From Oscillatoria sp. SIO1A7 (GTDB lineage Bacteria > Cyanobacteriota > Cyanobacteriia > Cyanobacteriales > Laspinemataceae): 56,389 nt of DNA. Location of the stretch: the NCBI GenBank assembly GCA_010672965.1, contig JAAHFN010000043.1, positions 1 to 56,389 on the forward strand, given 5' to 3'. The translations under genes were made by a program, and so were the position numbers. The notes below the pieces were generated by a model that was not told the DNA's origin, did not search any database, and worked only from the letters and a program-made list of their open reading frames with translations. Below, one piece after another: positions 1 through 8,800 of this stretch. How positions within the stretch are numbered: position 1 is the first letter of the stretch; each line of letters starts with the position of its first letter.

Positions 1-165
1 TTACAATTAAAGCAAAAATTAAATATTGTTTTAGCTGGCTTCCCTCGACTATCTCTATTATTTTTCGATTAACATCTATGCAAGGGTTCGTAAGGAAATT
101 AAAATTAATTTAGATGCGTTTACCCTGGCCCCACACCCCACAGGCCACACCAAAGTTGCCCAGCC
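1..165. other. Left edge, AT-rich, no gene seen
   Basis: AT-rich leader in front of the first gene. No convincing promoter hexamers, hairpin or Shine-Dalgarno sequence are visible. A short run of C-rich heptamer-like sequence (about 130-150) resembles the intergenic repeats found elsewhere in the window. Confidence 0.5.
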
Positions 166-2409
166 ATGCATCCTATGAATAAATCCCCTAGATCTTCCAG
201 TGCGAATTCCGGCGCGAACTCTTTTAGCGCGACTCAAATACGAGTGGCTTTTGAATGCCCGCGCCTATTCTATTTGGGACAGCGCTTTGGGAGCATGACT
301 GCGTTTCTGCCCCCTGGCAATACCTCTGCGATCGGCAACCCTTTCCACCAACTGGCCAAGCAGTTTGTGGATCTAATTATAGAAGAACCCGAGTTTACTG
401 TTTTATTCGAGCCGCCAGCCGACGGGCTCGATCTGGAAAAAATAGCTGCCCGGATGCAAGATCTATTTTATGACCTGGTCTTTTATCCTTATCTCAAATC
501 TGCATGTGCAGAAGATCCGGCCAAAGCCCCTGCTCTGTACAAAGTCTGGCAAGGTTTCCGAGGACTTGTCCGGCGTTATGCCGAGCTGATAGCAGTAAAT
601 CGCCGCTATTGTTCTGCGGAGTCGGCTATAGCAGAAACTTTTGTAGAGCGAGAAGTCAATATAGAGCATTGGTTTGAGTTGCCCGATCGCAGCCGACAGC
701 TCGTTAAAGGGCAATTTGATAATTTAGTTTTTAGTTACCAGAGCAATAGCCTCTGCGCCGTCGAGTACAAAACCTACTCTCCGGCAGATATGAGCGCTCA
801 GCTAGCTCAGGTGGCTGTCTATAGCTATATCCTGAAAGCCAAAAAAAAGAGAGCCGTGGACTCGGCAGTATATTGCGTTTTACCAGAGTTCAAAGAATAT
901 CGCTATTCTTGGGAAGAGCTAGAAAAAACTTTGCACCAGCTCATTCCCCATAAACTCCAGCAAATGCAATCTTGGCTGAGATGGGAATCGCCACAACCAA
1001 ATCCGCCGCCGCCGACGGCTCAGCCAGAACTCTGCAATATCTGCAGCCAGAAAAAGAAATGCCAGAGTTTTTTTGAAAATAGCGATTCTCCAGCAGATAC
1101 GGCACAGTTGGTTGGCCAAGGCTCTGTCTCGGGGAAGGACTCGGGAAAAGGCTCGGGAAAAACCTCGGGAAGAAATTCGGGAAACACCTCGGGAAGAAAT
1201 TCGGGAAACACCCCGGGGAAAAGCTCGGGAAGAAATTCGCTAAAAACCCCGGGGAAAAGCTCAGACCCTGGCGGGCAAGGCGATAAGCAGCCAAACAAGA
1301 AGGAGCCAAACAAAAAAAATACAAACAAAAAAGATACAAATAAAAAAGAGCCAAACCAGAAAGAGCCTTCTATAGAAGCGGATGCAATAGGTTATCAATT
1401 GGTCGAAACTCTAAAACATTTTAAAATTGGTGCCGATTACCTCGGGGCAGCAGTTGGTCCGGCCTTTATCCGAGTCAGGATCAAGCCGCATCTCGGAGTT
1501 AAAGTTGCTTCTGTTATCAAGTTATCCCAGGACTTGCAGGTGCAGTTGGGAATCGCCGACCCGCCTTTAATCGCGCCGCAGCCCGGATATGTGAGCGTGG
1601 ATTTGCCTCGGAGCGATCGCCAAACTGCTTTTTTCGAGGATTACATTCCCCTAGAAAAATCCCGCTCTAATCATCTAAACCCGGCGCTAATTGCCATTGG
1701 CGTAGATTTAGACGGTCAGCTCGTAGAAGCAGACTTGTCCGATCCGAACACTTGCCATTTCTTGGTCGGCGGCACCACCGGCAGCGGCAAAAGCGAGTTT
1801 TTGCGCAGTTTGCTCCTGAGTCTCCTGCGCCGCCATTCTAAAGAGCATATGCAAATCGCTCTAGTGGATCCGAAACGGGTTACTTTTCCCGAGTTTGAAA
1901 ATATACCTTCTCTATATTCTGCGATCGTCAAAGATAGCGAAAACGCGATTCAACTAATGACCGATTTAGTCGCAGAAATGGAGCGGCGCTATCAGCAATT
2001 TGAATCCGCAGGCTGCCCCAATATTAATACTTATAACCAAAATGCCTTCCGACCTTTGCCCAGGATTGTTACTATTTTTGACGAATACGCCGACTTTATG
2101 GCAGACAAAGAAACTTGCAAAGAGTTGGAGACTAGCATTAAGCGCCTGGGAGCAATGGCCAGAGCCGCCGGAATTCATCTTATTATTGCCACCCAGCGCC
2201 CGGAAGCCAAAGTGGTAACGCCAGTTATTCGCTCCAATCTGCCCGGACGAGTAGCCCTGCGTACCGCCAGCGAAGCCGACTCGAAAATAGTTTTGGGCGG
2301 CCAGGAAACTGCGGCCGCTTATCTGCTGGGCAAAGGAGATTTGCTCTACCAAGTTGGTTCCCAGTTGCATCGCTTGCAAAGTTTATTTGCCCAAACGATT
2401 GAGTTGTAA
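166..2409 (+). CDS. Cas4-like nuclease fused to FtsK/HerA-type DNA translocase ATPase
   Basis: This 747-residue protein joins two DNA-processing modules. Residues about 20-300 look like a PD-(D/E)XK nuclease of the Cas4/AddB type: D185, E200-x-K202 and a conserved Q/Y-rich helix, with four cysteines (C31, C290, C293, C299) placed as in the Fe-S cluster of that family. A low-complexity linker (about 318-405) of SGK/SGRN and NKKEP repeats follows. Residues about 410-747 are an FtsK/SpoIIIE-type motor with Walker A GGTTGSGKS (535-543), Walker B IVTIFDE (634-640) and the ATQRP motif near 675. There is no N-terminal membrane part or gamma DNA-reading domain, so it is not the cell-division FtsK. 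I infer an ATP-driven end-processing or DNA-defence enzyme that resembles NurA plus HerA in one chain. Two ATGs (166 and 175) are possible and neither has a clear ribosome site. Fold assignments rest on motifs only. Confidence 0.8.
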   Translation: MHPMNKSPRSSSANSGANSFSATQIRVAFECPRLFYLGQRFGSMTAFLPPGNTSAIGNPFHQLAKQFVDLIIEEPEFTVLFEPPADGLDLEKIAARMQDLFYDLVFYPYLKSACAEDPAKAPALYKVWQGFRGLVRRYAELIAVNRRYCSAESAIAETFVEREVNIEHWFELPDRSRQLVKGQFDNLVFSYQSNSLCAVEYKTYSPADMSAQLAQVAVYSYILKAKKKRAVDSAVYCVLPEFKEYRYSWEELEKTLHQLIPHKLQQMQSWLRWESPQPNPPPPTAQPELCNICSQKKKCQSFFENSDSPADTAQLVGQGSVSGKDSGKGSGKTSGRNSGNTSGRNSGNTPGKSSGRNSLKTPGKSSDPGGQGDKQPNKKEPNKKNTNKKDTNKKEPNQKEPSIEADAIGYQLVETLKHFKIGADYLGAAVGPAFIRVRIKPHLGVKVASVIKLSQDLQVQLGIADPPLIAPQPGYVSVDLPRSDRQTAFFEDYIPLEKSRSNHLNPALIAIGVDLDGQLVEADLSDPNTCHFLVGGTTGSGKSEFLRSLLLSLLRRHSKEHMQIALVDPKRVTFPEFENIPSLYSAIVKDSENAIQLMTDLVAEMERRYQQFESAGCPNINTYNQNAFRPLPRIVTIFDEYADFMADKETCKELETSIKRLGAMARAAGIHLIIATQRPEAKVVTPVIRSNLPGRVALRTASEADSKIVLGGQETAAAYLLGKGDLLYQVGSQLHRLQSLFAQTIEL

Positions 2410-2708
2410 ATGGGCATTGGGCATTGGGCATTGGGCATTGGGCATTGGAAAAGTTCTGAGTTTTTAGTTTTAAATTTTAAGTTTTAATATCAAATACGTT
2501 TAATCGCCCTAAAAAAAGTCAAGTCCTGCTCCGGACGGGCGTCCCGCCTGTCCGCCATACCAGTCAGGGACAGGCGGGACGCCCGTCCTACGAATTGGGT
2601 AATTTATTTCTTGGAATACCCAATTAAAACCAATTAAAACCCTACACCCTACACCCTACACACACCCTACACCCCCTACACCACCCCCTACACCCTACAC
2701 CCTACACC
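2410..2708. repeat. Intergenic repeats: heptamers and a 21-bp-arm palindrome
   Basis: This gap between two convergent genes has no ORF. It holds a GGGCATT heptamer array (about 2411-2445), a palindrome with perfect 21-base arms (2533-2553 and 2568-2588, GGACGGGCGTCCCGCCTGTC...) with a conserved tail to about 2620, and a CCCTACA heptamer array (about 2640-2710). The palindrome and tail recur near 27670, 35160, 43030 and 51160. The palindrome could act as a bidirectional terminator, but it has no good T tract. Confidence 0.75.
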
Positions 2709-4379
2709 CTAACTAAAGTCAATTTGCCCTAAAACCTCATTAGCCAGAGCCTCGACTTCTTTGGCTGCAGCAGATTTCGGTTTATAGTCCAAAACCGAAG
2801 TGGGAACGAGAACTTCCTTGTCGTCCAGTTCCTCGGTTTCTTCCATGCTTTTGGCAAAATCGGCTCTTTCCGAGATGATGCTCTTCATCAGCTCGAAGCC
2901 GTAATCTTGAGAAATTGCTTCGAGCCGTTTGGGCAAAGTATGATCTCTGAAACCGGCATTAGTCGATATTTTACAAGGCATGACTCCCAGATTGACTATG
3001 GGCGGCTTGCCAATCTGGCTTTTGAATTCGTTGACTCTGGCGATCGCCCGCTTCACATTCAGCAGACCTTGATTGGAGAAAGGCTTCAAATCAGAAGGAA
3101 TAATCAGATAGTCTGCCGCAATCAGGGCTATCTCCGCATAGAGGTTCAACGCCGGCGGCGCATCGATTATGACGATATCGTAGCGATCGCCAGTTGCGGC
3201 CAGCTTTTGCAGCAGAGTCACTCGGCTGGAATCCAACTCGTCTAGCTCTGCTTCGTATTCCACCAAATCCATGTGAGCGGGAATAACGTCAATTTTGGGA
3301 GTGCTAAACGCGGAGGTGATGGCGACTTCTGAGATAGGGAATAAATCTGGACTTCGCAAGACATGGAGAATATTCTGATTTTTAAAGCTATCTAATTTAT
3401 ACTCCCCTAGGGTTGCCGCCGTAGCAAAGGTAGTATTGGCTTGGCTATCCAAATCTATTGCCAAAACTCGCTTGCCTTTTTTACTCAGAGCCGCTGCCAA
3501 ATTTAGAGTCGTTGTGGTTTTGCCCACCCCTCCTTTATTATGATAAACGGCGATAACCTTTAAATTCTGGTTTTCCGGAATTGGCCAAGCAGGTGAAGTT
3601 GCTGAGGTGCTAACTCGATTCTGCTCTGAGGAAGTCGGCTCCGAGGCAGTCGGCTCTGAGGAAGTCAGCTCCGAGGCGATCGCATCGTCAGTCTCTGCCT
3701 CGGTTGGTGCTTCGGTTGCAGGAGCGATCGCATCGTCAGTCTCTGCCTCGATCTCTGCCTCGGTTGCTGCTTCCATTGCAGGAGCGATCGCATCGTCAGT
3801 CTCTGCCTCGATCTCTGCCTCGGTTGGTGCTTCCATTGGAGGAGCGATCGCATCGTCAGTCTCTGCCTCGATTGGTGCTTCGGTTGCAGGAGCGATCGCT
3901 TCTTTCTGCTTAATACCCGATGCCCCATGCCCCATGCCCAATGCCCCTCTTTGTTCTAGTATTTCTCTGCCGATTATCCCTTTAATCCGATCCATGTTCG
4001 CATCTATCTGTGCCCCGGCACATTGGAAAACAAGCTCAATTTCATTTCCAACTTTTTTATAAATTCTGATTTCCTTCCCGTTAGTTAGCACTGCGTAGGG
4101 AACGGACAAATTAGTCAAGTAAAGCTTGGGTCGCCAAACATGACGTTCTAAACTTTGATTGGGAGACGTGGCCTTGAGTACCAGTTTCAGAGGCGATTCA
4201 TTCAGGGGCAATGACAGCATCTGGGTCGCCACCGCCAAGACATCCAAGCGAATGCTGCTAAAAGTTACCTCCCGGTATAGAGCATCGGCGGTATATCCTA
4301 ATTTCGGCAATAGATAATTAACAATAAGTTTGTTTTCTACTTCGCTCTCGTTGTGGCAAAGCTCGGGATTAAAGCTCAA
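2709..4379 (-). CDS. HSDR_N-like domain fused to ParA/Soj-type ATPase
   Basis: In this 556-residue protein, residues about 10-140 resemble the N-terminal domain of type I restriction R subunits: E13, D46 and the VPYAVLTNGKEIRIY block typical of that family. The usual E-x-K catalytic pair appears replaced (LVLKATSP), so cleavage is doubtful. Residues about 160-235 are acidic tandem repeats of about 20 residues (EAPTEAEIEAETDDAIAP) coded by about 60-bp DNA repeats that contain HIP1 octamers. Residues about 272-556 are a ParA/MinD ATPase with the deviant Walker A KGGVGKTT (282-289) and the IDLDSQAN and IIDAPP motifs. ParA proteins move or position DNA or large cargo by ATP-dependent binding to DNA. 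No parB neighbour is visible. I infer that the N-terminal domain serves as a binding adaptor. It converges with the Cas4-FtsK fusion. Confidence 0.8.
   Translation of the reverse strand: MSFNPELCHNESEVENKLIVNYLLPKLGYTADALYREVTFSSIRLDVLAVATQMLSLPLNESPLKLVLKATSPNQSLERHVWRPKLYLTNLSVPYAVLTNGKEIRIYKKVGNEIELVFQCAGAQIDANMDRIKGIIGREILEQRGALGMGHGASGIKQKEAIAPATEAPIEAETDDAIAPPMEAPTEAEIEAETDDAIAPAMEAATEAEIEAETDDAIAPATEAPTEAETDDAIASELTSSEPTASEPTSSEQNRVSTSATSPAWPIPENQNLKVIAVYHNKGGVGKTTTTLNLAAALSKKGKRVLAIDLDSQANTTFATAATLGEYKLDSFKNQNILHVLRSPDLFPISEVAITSAFSTPKIDVIPAHMDLVEYEAELDELDSSRVTLLQKLAATGDRYDIVIIDAPPALNLYAEIALIAADYLIIPSDLKPFSNQGLLNVKRAIARVNEFKSQIGKPPIVNLGVMPCKISTNAGFRDHTLPKRLEAISQDYGFELMKSIISERADFAKSMEETEELDDKEVLVPTSVLDYKPKSAAAKEVEALANEVLGQIDFS
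3660..3905 (-). repeat. In-gene tandem repeats coding acidic linker
   Basis: About four imperfect copies of a roughly 60-bp unit containing gagcgatcgcatcgtcagtc lie inside the HSDR_N-ParA gene. They encode the E/T/A/D-rich linker. Copies differ by small in-frame gains or losses, as expected from slippage or unequal recombination. Confidence 0.8.
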
Positions 4380-4823
4380 ATTCCACCTCTCTAACTTATA
4401 GTCATTTTAATTAAGTTTGATACAGCCCGCGAACGCGCCCCGCGTGCCCTCCGGGCAATCCTCTTATTGTAGGGCAAATGGTGAAATCTCCCCAACCAGA
4501 TTGTCTCATTTTTATTTGAAATGACAATAGTTAAATATTTTTTATCAAAAGTTTAATATTGCTTATAAGTAACCAATTATACTAAGTCTAAATGAATTGT
4601 ACAATATAGAGGAAGCTCTCAGCAGTCAGCTCTGAGCAGCAGTCAGCTCTGAGCGAAGCTCTTCCCGTAGAACGAGCTTCCTTGCCCAATTCCCTCCCGA
4701 GCCCGGTCGTTGGGACCAATTCTCTCCGGAGCCCGGTCGTTGCAGCCCAATTCATAATTATCGTAACTGTAATTACAAATAACACACAAAAATCCGACAA
4801 AGCAAATATCCTGATATTGTTCG
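4380..4823. other. Intergenic region with short direct repeats
   Basis: No ORF of interest. It holds direct repeats of a ctctgagcagcagtcag type (about 4617-4660) and two copies of a roughly 33-bp unit with GAGCCCGGTCGTTG (about 4690-4750). The rest is AT-rich and may contain the promoters of both flanking genes, which diverge from here, but I cannot name clear hexamers. Confidence 0.5.
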
Positions 4824-5795
4824 ATGAAAAAAGCATTAATTTGCGGGATATCCGGTCAAGATGGTGCCTATCTGGCCCAATTACTTCTAGATAAAGGCTA
4901 CAGGGTCTGCGGCACCTCCCGAGATGCGCAAATGTCCTCCTTTGAGAATTTGGCGCGCTTGGGCATTCGGGAACGGGTAGAGTTGCAGTCTATGTCTCTA
5001 ACTGATTTTCGCAGCGTCTTGCAGGTCTTGGCAAAAGTCGAACCGGACGAAGTCTATAACCTGGCAGGGCAGAGTTCTGTAGGCTTGTCTTTCGAGCAAC
5101 CAGTGGAAACTCTAGAAAGCATTACAATTGGCACCCTCAATGTATTAGAAGCAATTAGATTTACGGGGGGGAAGATTAAACTGTACAATGCCGGTTCCAG
5201 CGAGTGTTTTGGAGATACAGGCGATCGCTCTGCGGATGAAAGTACCCCTTTTCGTCCCAGAAGTCCTTACGCCGTCGCCAAAGCTGCTGCCTTTTGGGAA
5301 GTGGCCAACTACCGCGAAGCTTACGGATTATTTGCCTGTTCTGGTATTTTGTTCAACCACGAATCTCCCTTGAGACCGCAACGCTTCGTAACCCAAAAGA
5401 TAGTTTCGGCCGCCTATCGCATTGCCCAAGGCAGCGAAGAAAAACTCTATCTCGGCAATACATCTATCAAGCGGGACTGGGGTTGGGCACCGGAATATGT
5501 AGAGGCCATGTATTTAATGATGCAGCAAGAAAAGCCCGAAGATTATGCGATCGCCACTGGCGAAAGCAATACATTAGAAGACTTTGTGGCCGCTGCTTTT
5601 AACTGCGTCGGACTAAACTGGCAAGATCGTGTCATAACCGATACTAGCCTGTATCGACCCACGGATATTGCCGTCGGTAGAGGCCACCCCGCTAAAGCTC
5701 GCGAAATCTTGGGCTGGCGAGCAAAATCCAAAATGGAGGATGTAGTGCGAATGATGATAGAGGCAAAGCAGGCTGAGGTGCAAAATGCCATTTAG
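4824..5795 (+). CDS. gmd: GDP-mannose 4,6-dehydratase
   Basis: This 323-residue extended short-chain dehydrogenase would convert GDP-mannose to GDP-4-keto-6-deoxymannose, the first step towards GDP-fucose, rhamnose or related sugars for polysaccharides. The N-terminal ALICGISGQDGAYLAQ block carries the NADP-binding GxxGxxG. Active-site elements follow: GSSECFG, the YxxxK motif in SPYAVAKAA, and the GMD-type block GILFNHESPLRP. The length is slightly below the 340-370 residues usual for the family. The downstream partner fcl is not next to it. Its last 11 bases overlap the next gene. Confidence 0.92.
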   Translation: MKKALICGISGQDGAYLAQLLLDKGYRVCGTSRDAQMSSFENLARLGIRERVELQSMSLTDFRSVLQVLAKVEPDEVYNLAGQSSVGLSFEQPVETLESITIGTLNVLEAIRFTGGKIKLYNAGSSECFGDTGDRSADESTPFRPRSPYAVAKAAAFWEVANYREAYGLFACSGILFNHESPLRPQRFVTQKIVSAAYRIAQGSEEKLYLGNTSIKRDWGWAPEYVEAMYLMMQQEKPEDYAIATGESNTLEDFVAAAFNCVGLNWQDRVITDTSLYRPTDIAVGRGHPAKAREILGWRAKSKMEDVVRMMIEAKQAEVQNAI

Positions 5796-6396
5796 CTCTT
5801 TTAAAAATATTGGTGCCGTTATAAAGCAATTTAACCTAACCTACCGAGAAGAAAATTTTATAGTTCCTGCGGAGGCGACCCCGAGGGAAGCTTTCAGAGC
5901 GGAAATCGAATTCAGTTTGCGAGAAGTCGTCGTGGATCACTCAGAACATGCAATCTGTGAAAACTTTATCTATTCAACATTAAAAGAAGTTTGGAAAAAT
6001 TATAAAGATAAATTGATGCTCTGGAGTCATAGAGCTTTAAACTATGACGAGCAACTATCGGGAGTACCCGATTATATAATTGCCCAAAGGTCGCCCCAAG
6101 GAAAAGTTGTATTCGACCGACCCTATTTTCTCCTCGTCGAGGCGAAAGAAGATAATTTCACTCAAGGGTGGGGGCAATGTTTGGCAGAACTAATTGCCGC
6201 TCGGAGCTTGAGTGAAAATCCAAAGCAAACCATATTTGGCATCGTGTCTAACGGAGAAAAATGGGAATTTGGAAAATTGACTTTAGATATTTTTACCAAA
6301 AACATCAAAAAATACCAGCTAGAAGCTTTGGACGAACTGGTAGCAGCAGTGAGTTATGTATTCGAGCAATGTAACTTACAAGTTAGCAATAGATAA
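5785..6396 (+). CDS. PD-(D/E)XK nuclease-like protein
   Basis: A 203-residue protein with the motif P95-D96, then E119-x-K121 (LLVEAKED), then Q131, the arrangement of PD-(D/E)XK nucleases. This catalytic signature looks intact, unlike the domain in the HSDR_N-ParA fusion. It has no signal peptide or membrane segment. It overlaps gmd by 11 bases, which suggests translational coupling although the functions seem unrelated. Many cyanobacterial proteins of this fold are uncharacterised and some belong to restriction or repair systems, so no substrate can be named. Confidence 0.7.
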   Translation: MPFSSFKNIGAVIKQFNLTYREENFIVPAEATPREAFRAEIEFSLREVVVDHSEHAICENFIYSTLKEVWKNYKDKLMLWSHRALNYDEQLSGVPDYIIAQRSPQGKVVFDRPYFLLVEAKEDNFTQGWGQCLAELIAARSLSENPKQTIFGIVSNGEKWEFGKLTLDIFTKNIKKYQLEALDELVAAVSYVFEQCNLQVSNR

Positions 6397-6538
6397 ACGA
6401 GTGATAATACATAGCAATTGCAAATCATTCGGTATCTGCCAGAAAGCCGATATCTGCCATAAATCCGCTTTCTGACTTTGATTCTTATCGCAACTGCAGT
6501 CTAGATCGCTCTAATCCATTAGAGCTTGTAAGTTAAAT

Positions 6539-7549
6539 ATGGGAAAAGTCTTAGTAACTGGTGCCGCCGGTTTCATTGGTTACCACCTGTGCCAACATCT
6601 CTTGGCTAGAGGCGAATCCGTGGTTGGTCTCGATAACCTGAACTCTTATTATGATGTCAATTTAAAACAAGCTCGATTGGAGCAACTCTTGCCAAATCGA
6701 GGGTTTCAGTTCGTCAAACTAGACCTCGCCGATCGCCAGGGGATGGCAGAGTTGTTTGCCCAGCAAAAGCCAGATAGAGTAATCCATTTAGCAGCCCAAG
6801 CAGGCGTCCGCTACTCCCTGAAAAATCCCCACACTTATGTAGATAGTAATTTAGTAGGATTTACGAATATTCTGGAGGGCTGTCGTCATGGGCAAGTCAA
6901 GCATCTCGTATTTGCTTCTTCTAGTTCTGTCTATGGAGCCAATACAAAAATGCCCTTCTCCGTTGGCGATAGTGTGGATCACCCGGTCAGTCTCTATGCG
7001 GCTACCAAAAAAGCCAACGAATTGATGGCTCACAGCTACAGCCATCTTTATGGTTTGCCCGCAACGGGGCTGCGATTTTTTACGGTGTATGGTCCTTGGG
7101 GACGCCCGGATATGGCTTATTTCAAATTTACCAAAGCGATTTTAGCTGGCGAACCCATTCAGGTGTTTAACCACGGCCGGATGAAACGCGACTTTACTTA
7201 TATTGACGATGTTGTTACCGGAGTCGTCCGCGTTTTAGATCGGATTGCCGAGGCCAATCCTACTTGGTCGGGAGAAGCACCAGGCCCAGGAACGAGCTAT
7301 GCTCCTTATAAAATCTACAACATTGGCAACAATCAGCCGATTGAGTTGCTGCATTTTATTGAGGTTCTTGAAGTTAGCCTCGGCATCAAAGCGCAAAAGC
7401 AAATGCTGCCCCTGCAACCCGGAGACGTGCTTGCGACTTATGCCGATATCGAAGATCTAGAAAGGGATGTGGGCTTTCGACCTAGTACCCCTATTGAGAT
7501 AGGAATTGGGCGTTTTGTTGACTGGTATCGCTCTTTTTTCAAAAGCTAG
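6539..7549 (+). CDS. NAD-dependent epimerase, UDP-glucuronate 4-epimerase type
   Basis: This 336-residue extended SDR probably interconverts UDP-glucuronate and UDP-galacturonate for capsule or exopolysaccharide. Seen in the sequence: the NAD-binding GAAGFIG (8-14), the NSYYD block typical of this epimerase group, the catalytic SSSSVYG and YAATKKANE (YxxxK), and the [15 protein letters not shown] signature that separates it from GalE. Length is normal. It follows the gmd pair by about 140 bases on the same strand, in line with a surface-polysaccharide role. The exact sugar specificity is inferred. Confidence 0.87.
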   Translation: MGKVLVTGAAGFIGYHLCQHLLARGESVVGLDNLNSYYDVNLKQARLEQLLPNRGFQFVKLDLADRQGMAELFAQQKPDRVIHLAAQAGVRYSLKNPHTYVDSNLVGFTNILEGCRHGQVKHLVFASSSSVYGANTKMPFSVGDSVDHPVSLYAATKKANELMAHSYSHLYGLPATGLRFFTVYGPWGRPDMAYFKFTKAILAGEPIQVFNHGRMKRDFTYIDDVVTGVVRVLDRIAEANPTWSGEAPGPGTSYAPYKIYNIGNNQPIELLHFIEVLEVSLGIKAQKQMLPLQPGDVLATYADIEDLERDVGFRPSTPIEIGIGRFVDWYRSFFKS

Positions 7550-7629
7550 CGAACTGTCTGGCTTAAAATTGTACGGAGCGATCGCTTTCCCCCTGACGCA
7601 CCGACTGCTCAATGCGTTGCGCGATCGAT

Positions 7630-7678
7630 GCTGCTGAATGCTGAATGCTGAATGCTGAATGCTGAATGCTGAATGTAG
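7630..7678. repeat. Heptamer tandem repeat (TGCTGAA)n
   Basis: About six copies of the heptamer TGCTGAA sit immediately upstream of the TPM gene. Some copies form an in-frame ATG that artificially lengthens the ORF. Heptamer arrays of this sort (STRR) are a known trait of filamentous cyanobacteria. Confidence 0.85.
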
Positions 7679-7698
7679 TAAAAGTGAGGAGAAGGCTA

Positions 7699-8568
7699 AT
7701 GAAATTTGTCAAAATGATTGGCCAGGGAGCGTTCTGGCCGATCGCCCTGAGCCTGAGTTTAATCCTATTACCCTTGCCCTCTTATGCTCTGACCGTGCAA
7801 GAGGTGCCCAATCCCCAGGAATTGGGTGGCAGTTGGACGAGCGATATGGCAGAAATTTTCGAGCCCGAGACCGAAGCCCAGCTCAATAGGCTTATCTCCT
7901 CGCTGGAGACAAAAAATGGTGCTGAAATTGCCGTGGTCGCGGTGCCAGAAACAGCGCCAGCGCCCTCGCCCAAGCAATTTGCGACAGAACTGTTCAATTA
8001 TTGGAAAATTGGCAAGAAGGGAGAGAATAACGGATTGCTTTTGTTAGTCTCTAGGGACGATCGCCGGGTAGAAATAGAAACTGGTTTGGGCTTAGATGCC
8101 CAGTTGCCCGATACTAAAGTAGCCGCTATTCTAGAAGAAAGCGAAATAAGCTCCCGTTTCCAAGAAAGCGACTTTGATGGCGGCATTATGGCGGTAACTC
8201 AAGCTCTAGTAGAGACTTTAAGCAGCTTACCGCAAAGCGATCGCATTAGTTTTTCGAGCGAATCTGCTCCAGAGAATAACAAATTCTGGTCTGGCCTCGT
8301 CTTAGTTCTCTGCATTATACTCGTCCCGTGGAGCCCGTGGCTCGCTTCCTATTTTAGGTATTTTATTGACAAAAAATATCGCCAGGAGCGCCAGGAGCAA
8401 GCCTTAGCACGCAATAGAAAAACCACTGATAAGCGCAAAAGCGCTGGCGTCATTGACACCAACGATGGCTGGGGCCCAGATTACAATGGTGGTTGGGGTA
8501 GCAGCTTTGGCGACGGCAGTTTCGGCGGTGGCGGCAGCGATGGCGGTGGTGCCGGTTGTGATTTTTAA
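7699..8568 (+). CDS. Secreted TPM-domain protein (YgcG/Psb32-like)
   Basis: A start at 7699 is chosen because AGGAGAAGG (7687-7695) precedes it; an earlier in-frame ATG at 7666 lies in the heptamer array. The 289-residue product begins with a signal peptide (hydrophobic stretch ending PSYALT), then a TPM domain (about residues 40-180: the NRLISSLETKNGAEIAVV and YWKIGKKGENNGLLLLVS blocks are typical), a membrane helix near 200-225, a basic region, and a glycine-rich tail (SFGGGGSDGGGAG) like that of YgcG proteins. TPM proteins include the photosystem II repair factor TLP18.3/Psb32. Which role applies here is open. Likely anchored to a membrane with the TPM domain outside the cytoplasm. Confidence 0.85.
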   Translation: MKFVKMIGQGAFWPIALSLSLILLPLPSYALTVQEVPNPQELGGSWTSDMAEIFEPETEAQLNRLISSLETKNGAEIAVVAVPETAPAPSPKQFATELFNYWKIGKKGENNGLLLLVSRDDRRVEIETGLGLDAQLPDTKVAAILEESEISSRFQESDFDGGIMAVTQALVETLSSLPQSDRISFSSESAPENNKFWSGLVLVLCIILVPWSPWLASYFRYFIDKKYRQERQEQALARNRKTTDKRKSAGVIDTNDGWGPDYNGGWGSSFGDGSFGGGGSDGGGAGCDF

Positions 8569-8765
8569 CTTTTAATTCTAGGAAGCGGTCGAAAGTACGT
8601 TGGCAAAGTCTTCAAGGCAGATAGTGCCCGTGCAAAATTAATTGTATTCTCGGAGTCGGGGCCAGCTATCGGTATTGGGTAGTCTGGCATATAACTGATG
8701 GGGTAAATATACAATTTATTTTGCCTACCTACTTATAACGCCGACTGGAGCATACCTGGAGCATA

Positions 8766-8800
8766 CAAAGTAAAACCGCCTTGGTGCGCACCAAGGCGGT
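8766..8800 (-). terminator. Strong intrinsic terminator, minus strand
   Basis: A 26-base perfect palindrome at 8775-8800 (ACCGCCTTGGT, GCGC loop, ACCAAGGCGGT) is followed on the minus strand by a T-rich run (TTTTACTTT). The opposite strand has an A run instead, so the terminator works for leftward transcripts. It ends the RNA candidate that starts near 9155. Confidence 0.8.

Noticed and set aside
941-1354. Minus-strand ORF of 137 codons inside the Cas4-FtsK gene
   Set aside because: It is antisense to the low-complexity SGK/NKK linker and gives only phenylalanine/proline-rich sequence. No start signals.
166-2409. CRISPR-associated Cas4
   Set aside because: The Cas4-like part is fused to an FtsK motor and no cas1, cas2 or repeat array is in the window.
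3607-4062. Plus-strand ORF of 151 codons antisense to the HSDR_N-ParA linker
   Set aside because: It is a mirror of the acidic repeats and has A/S repeats only. The minus-strand frame has real domains on both sides.
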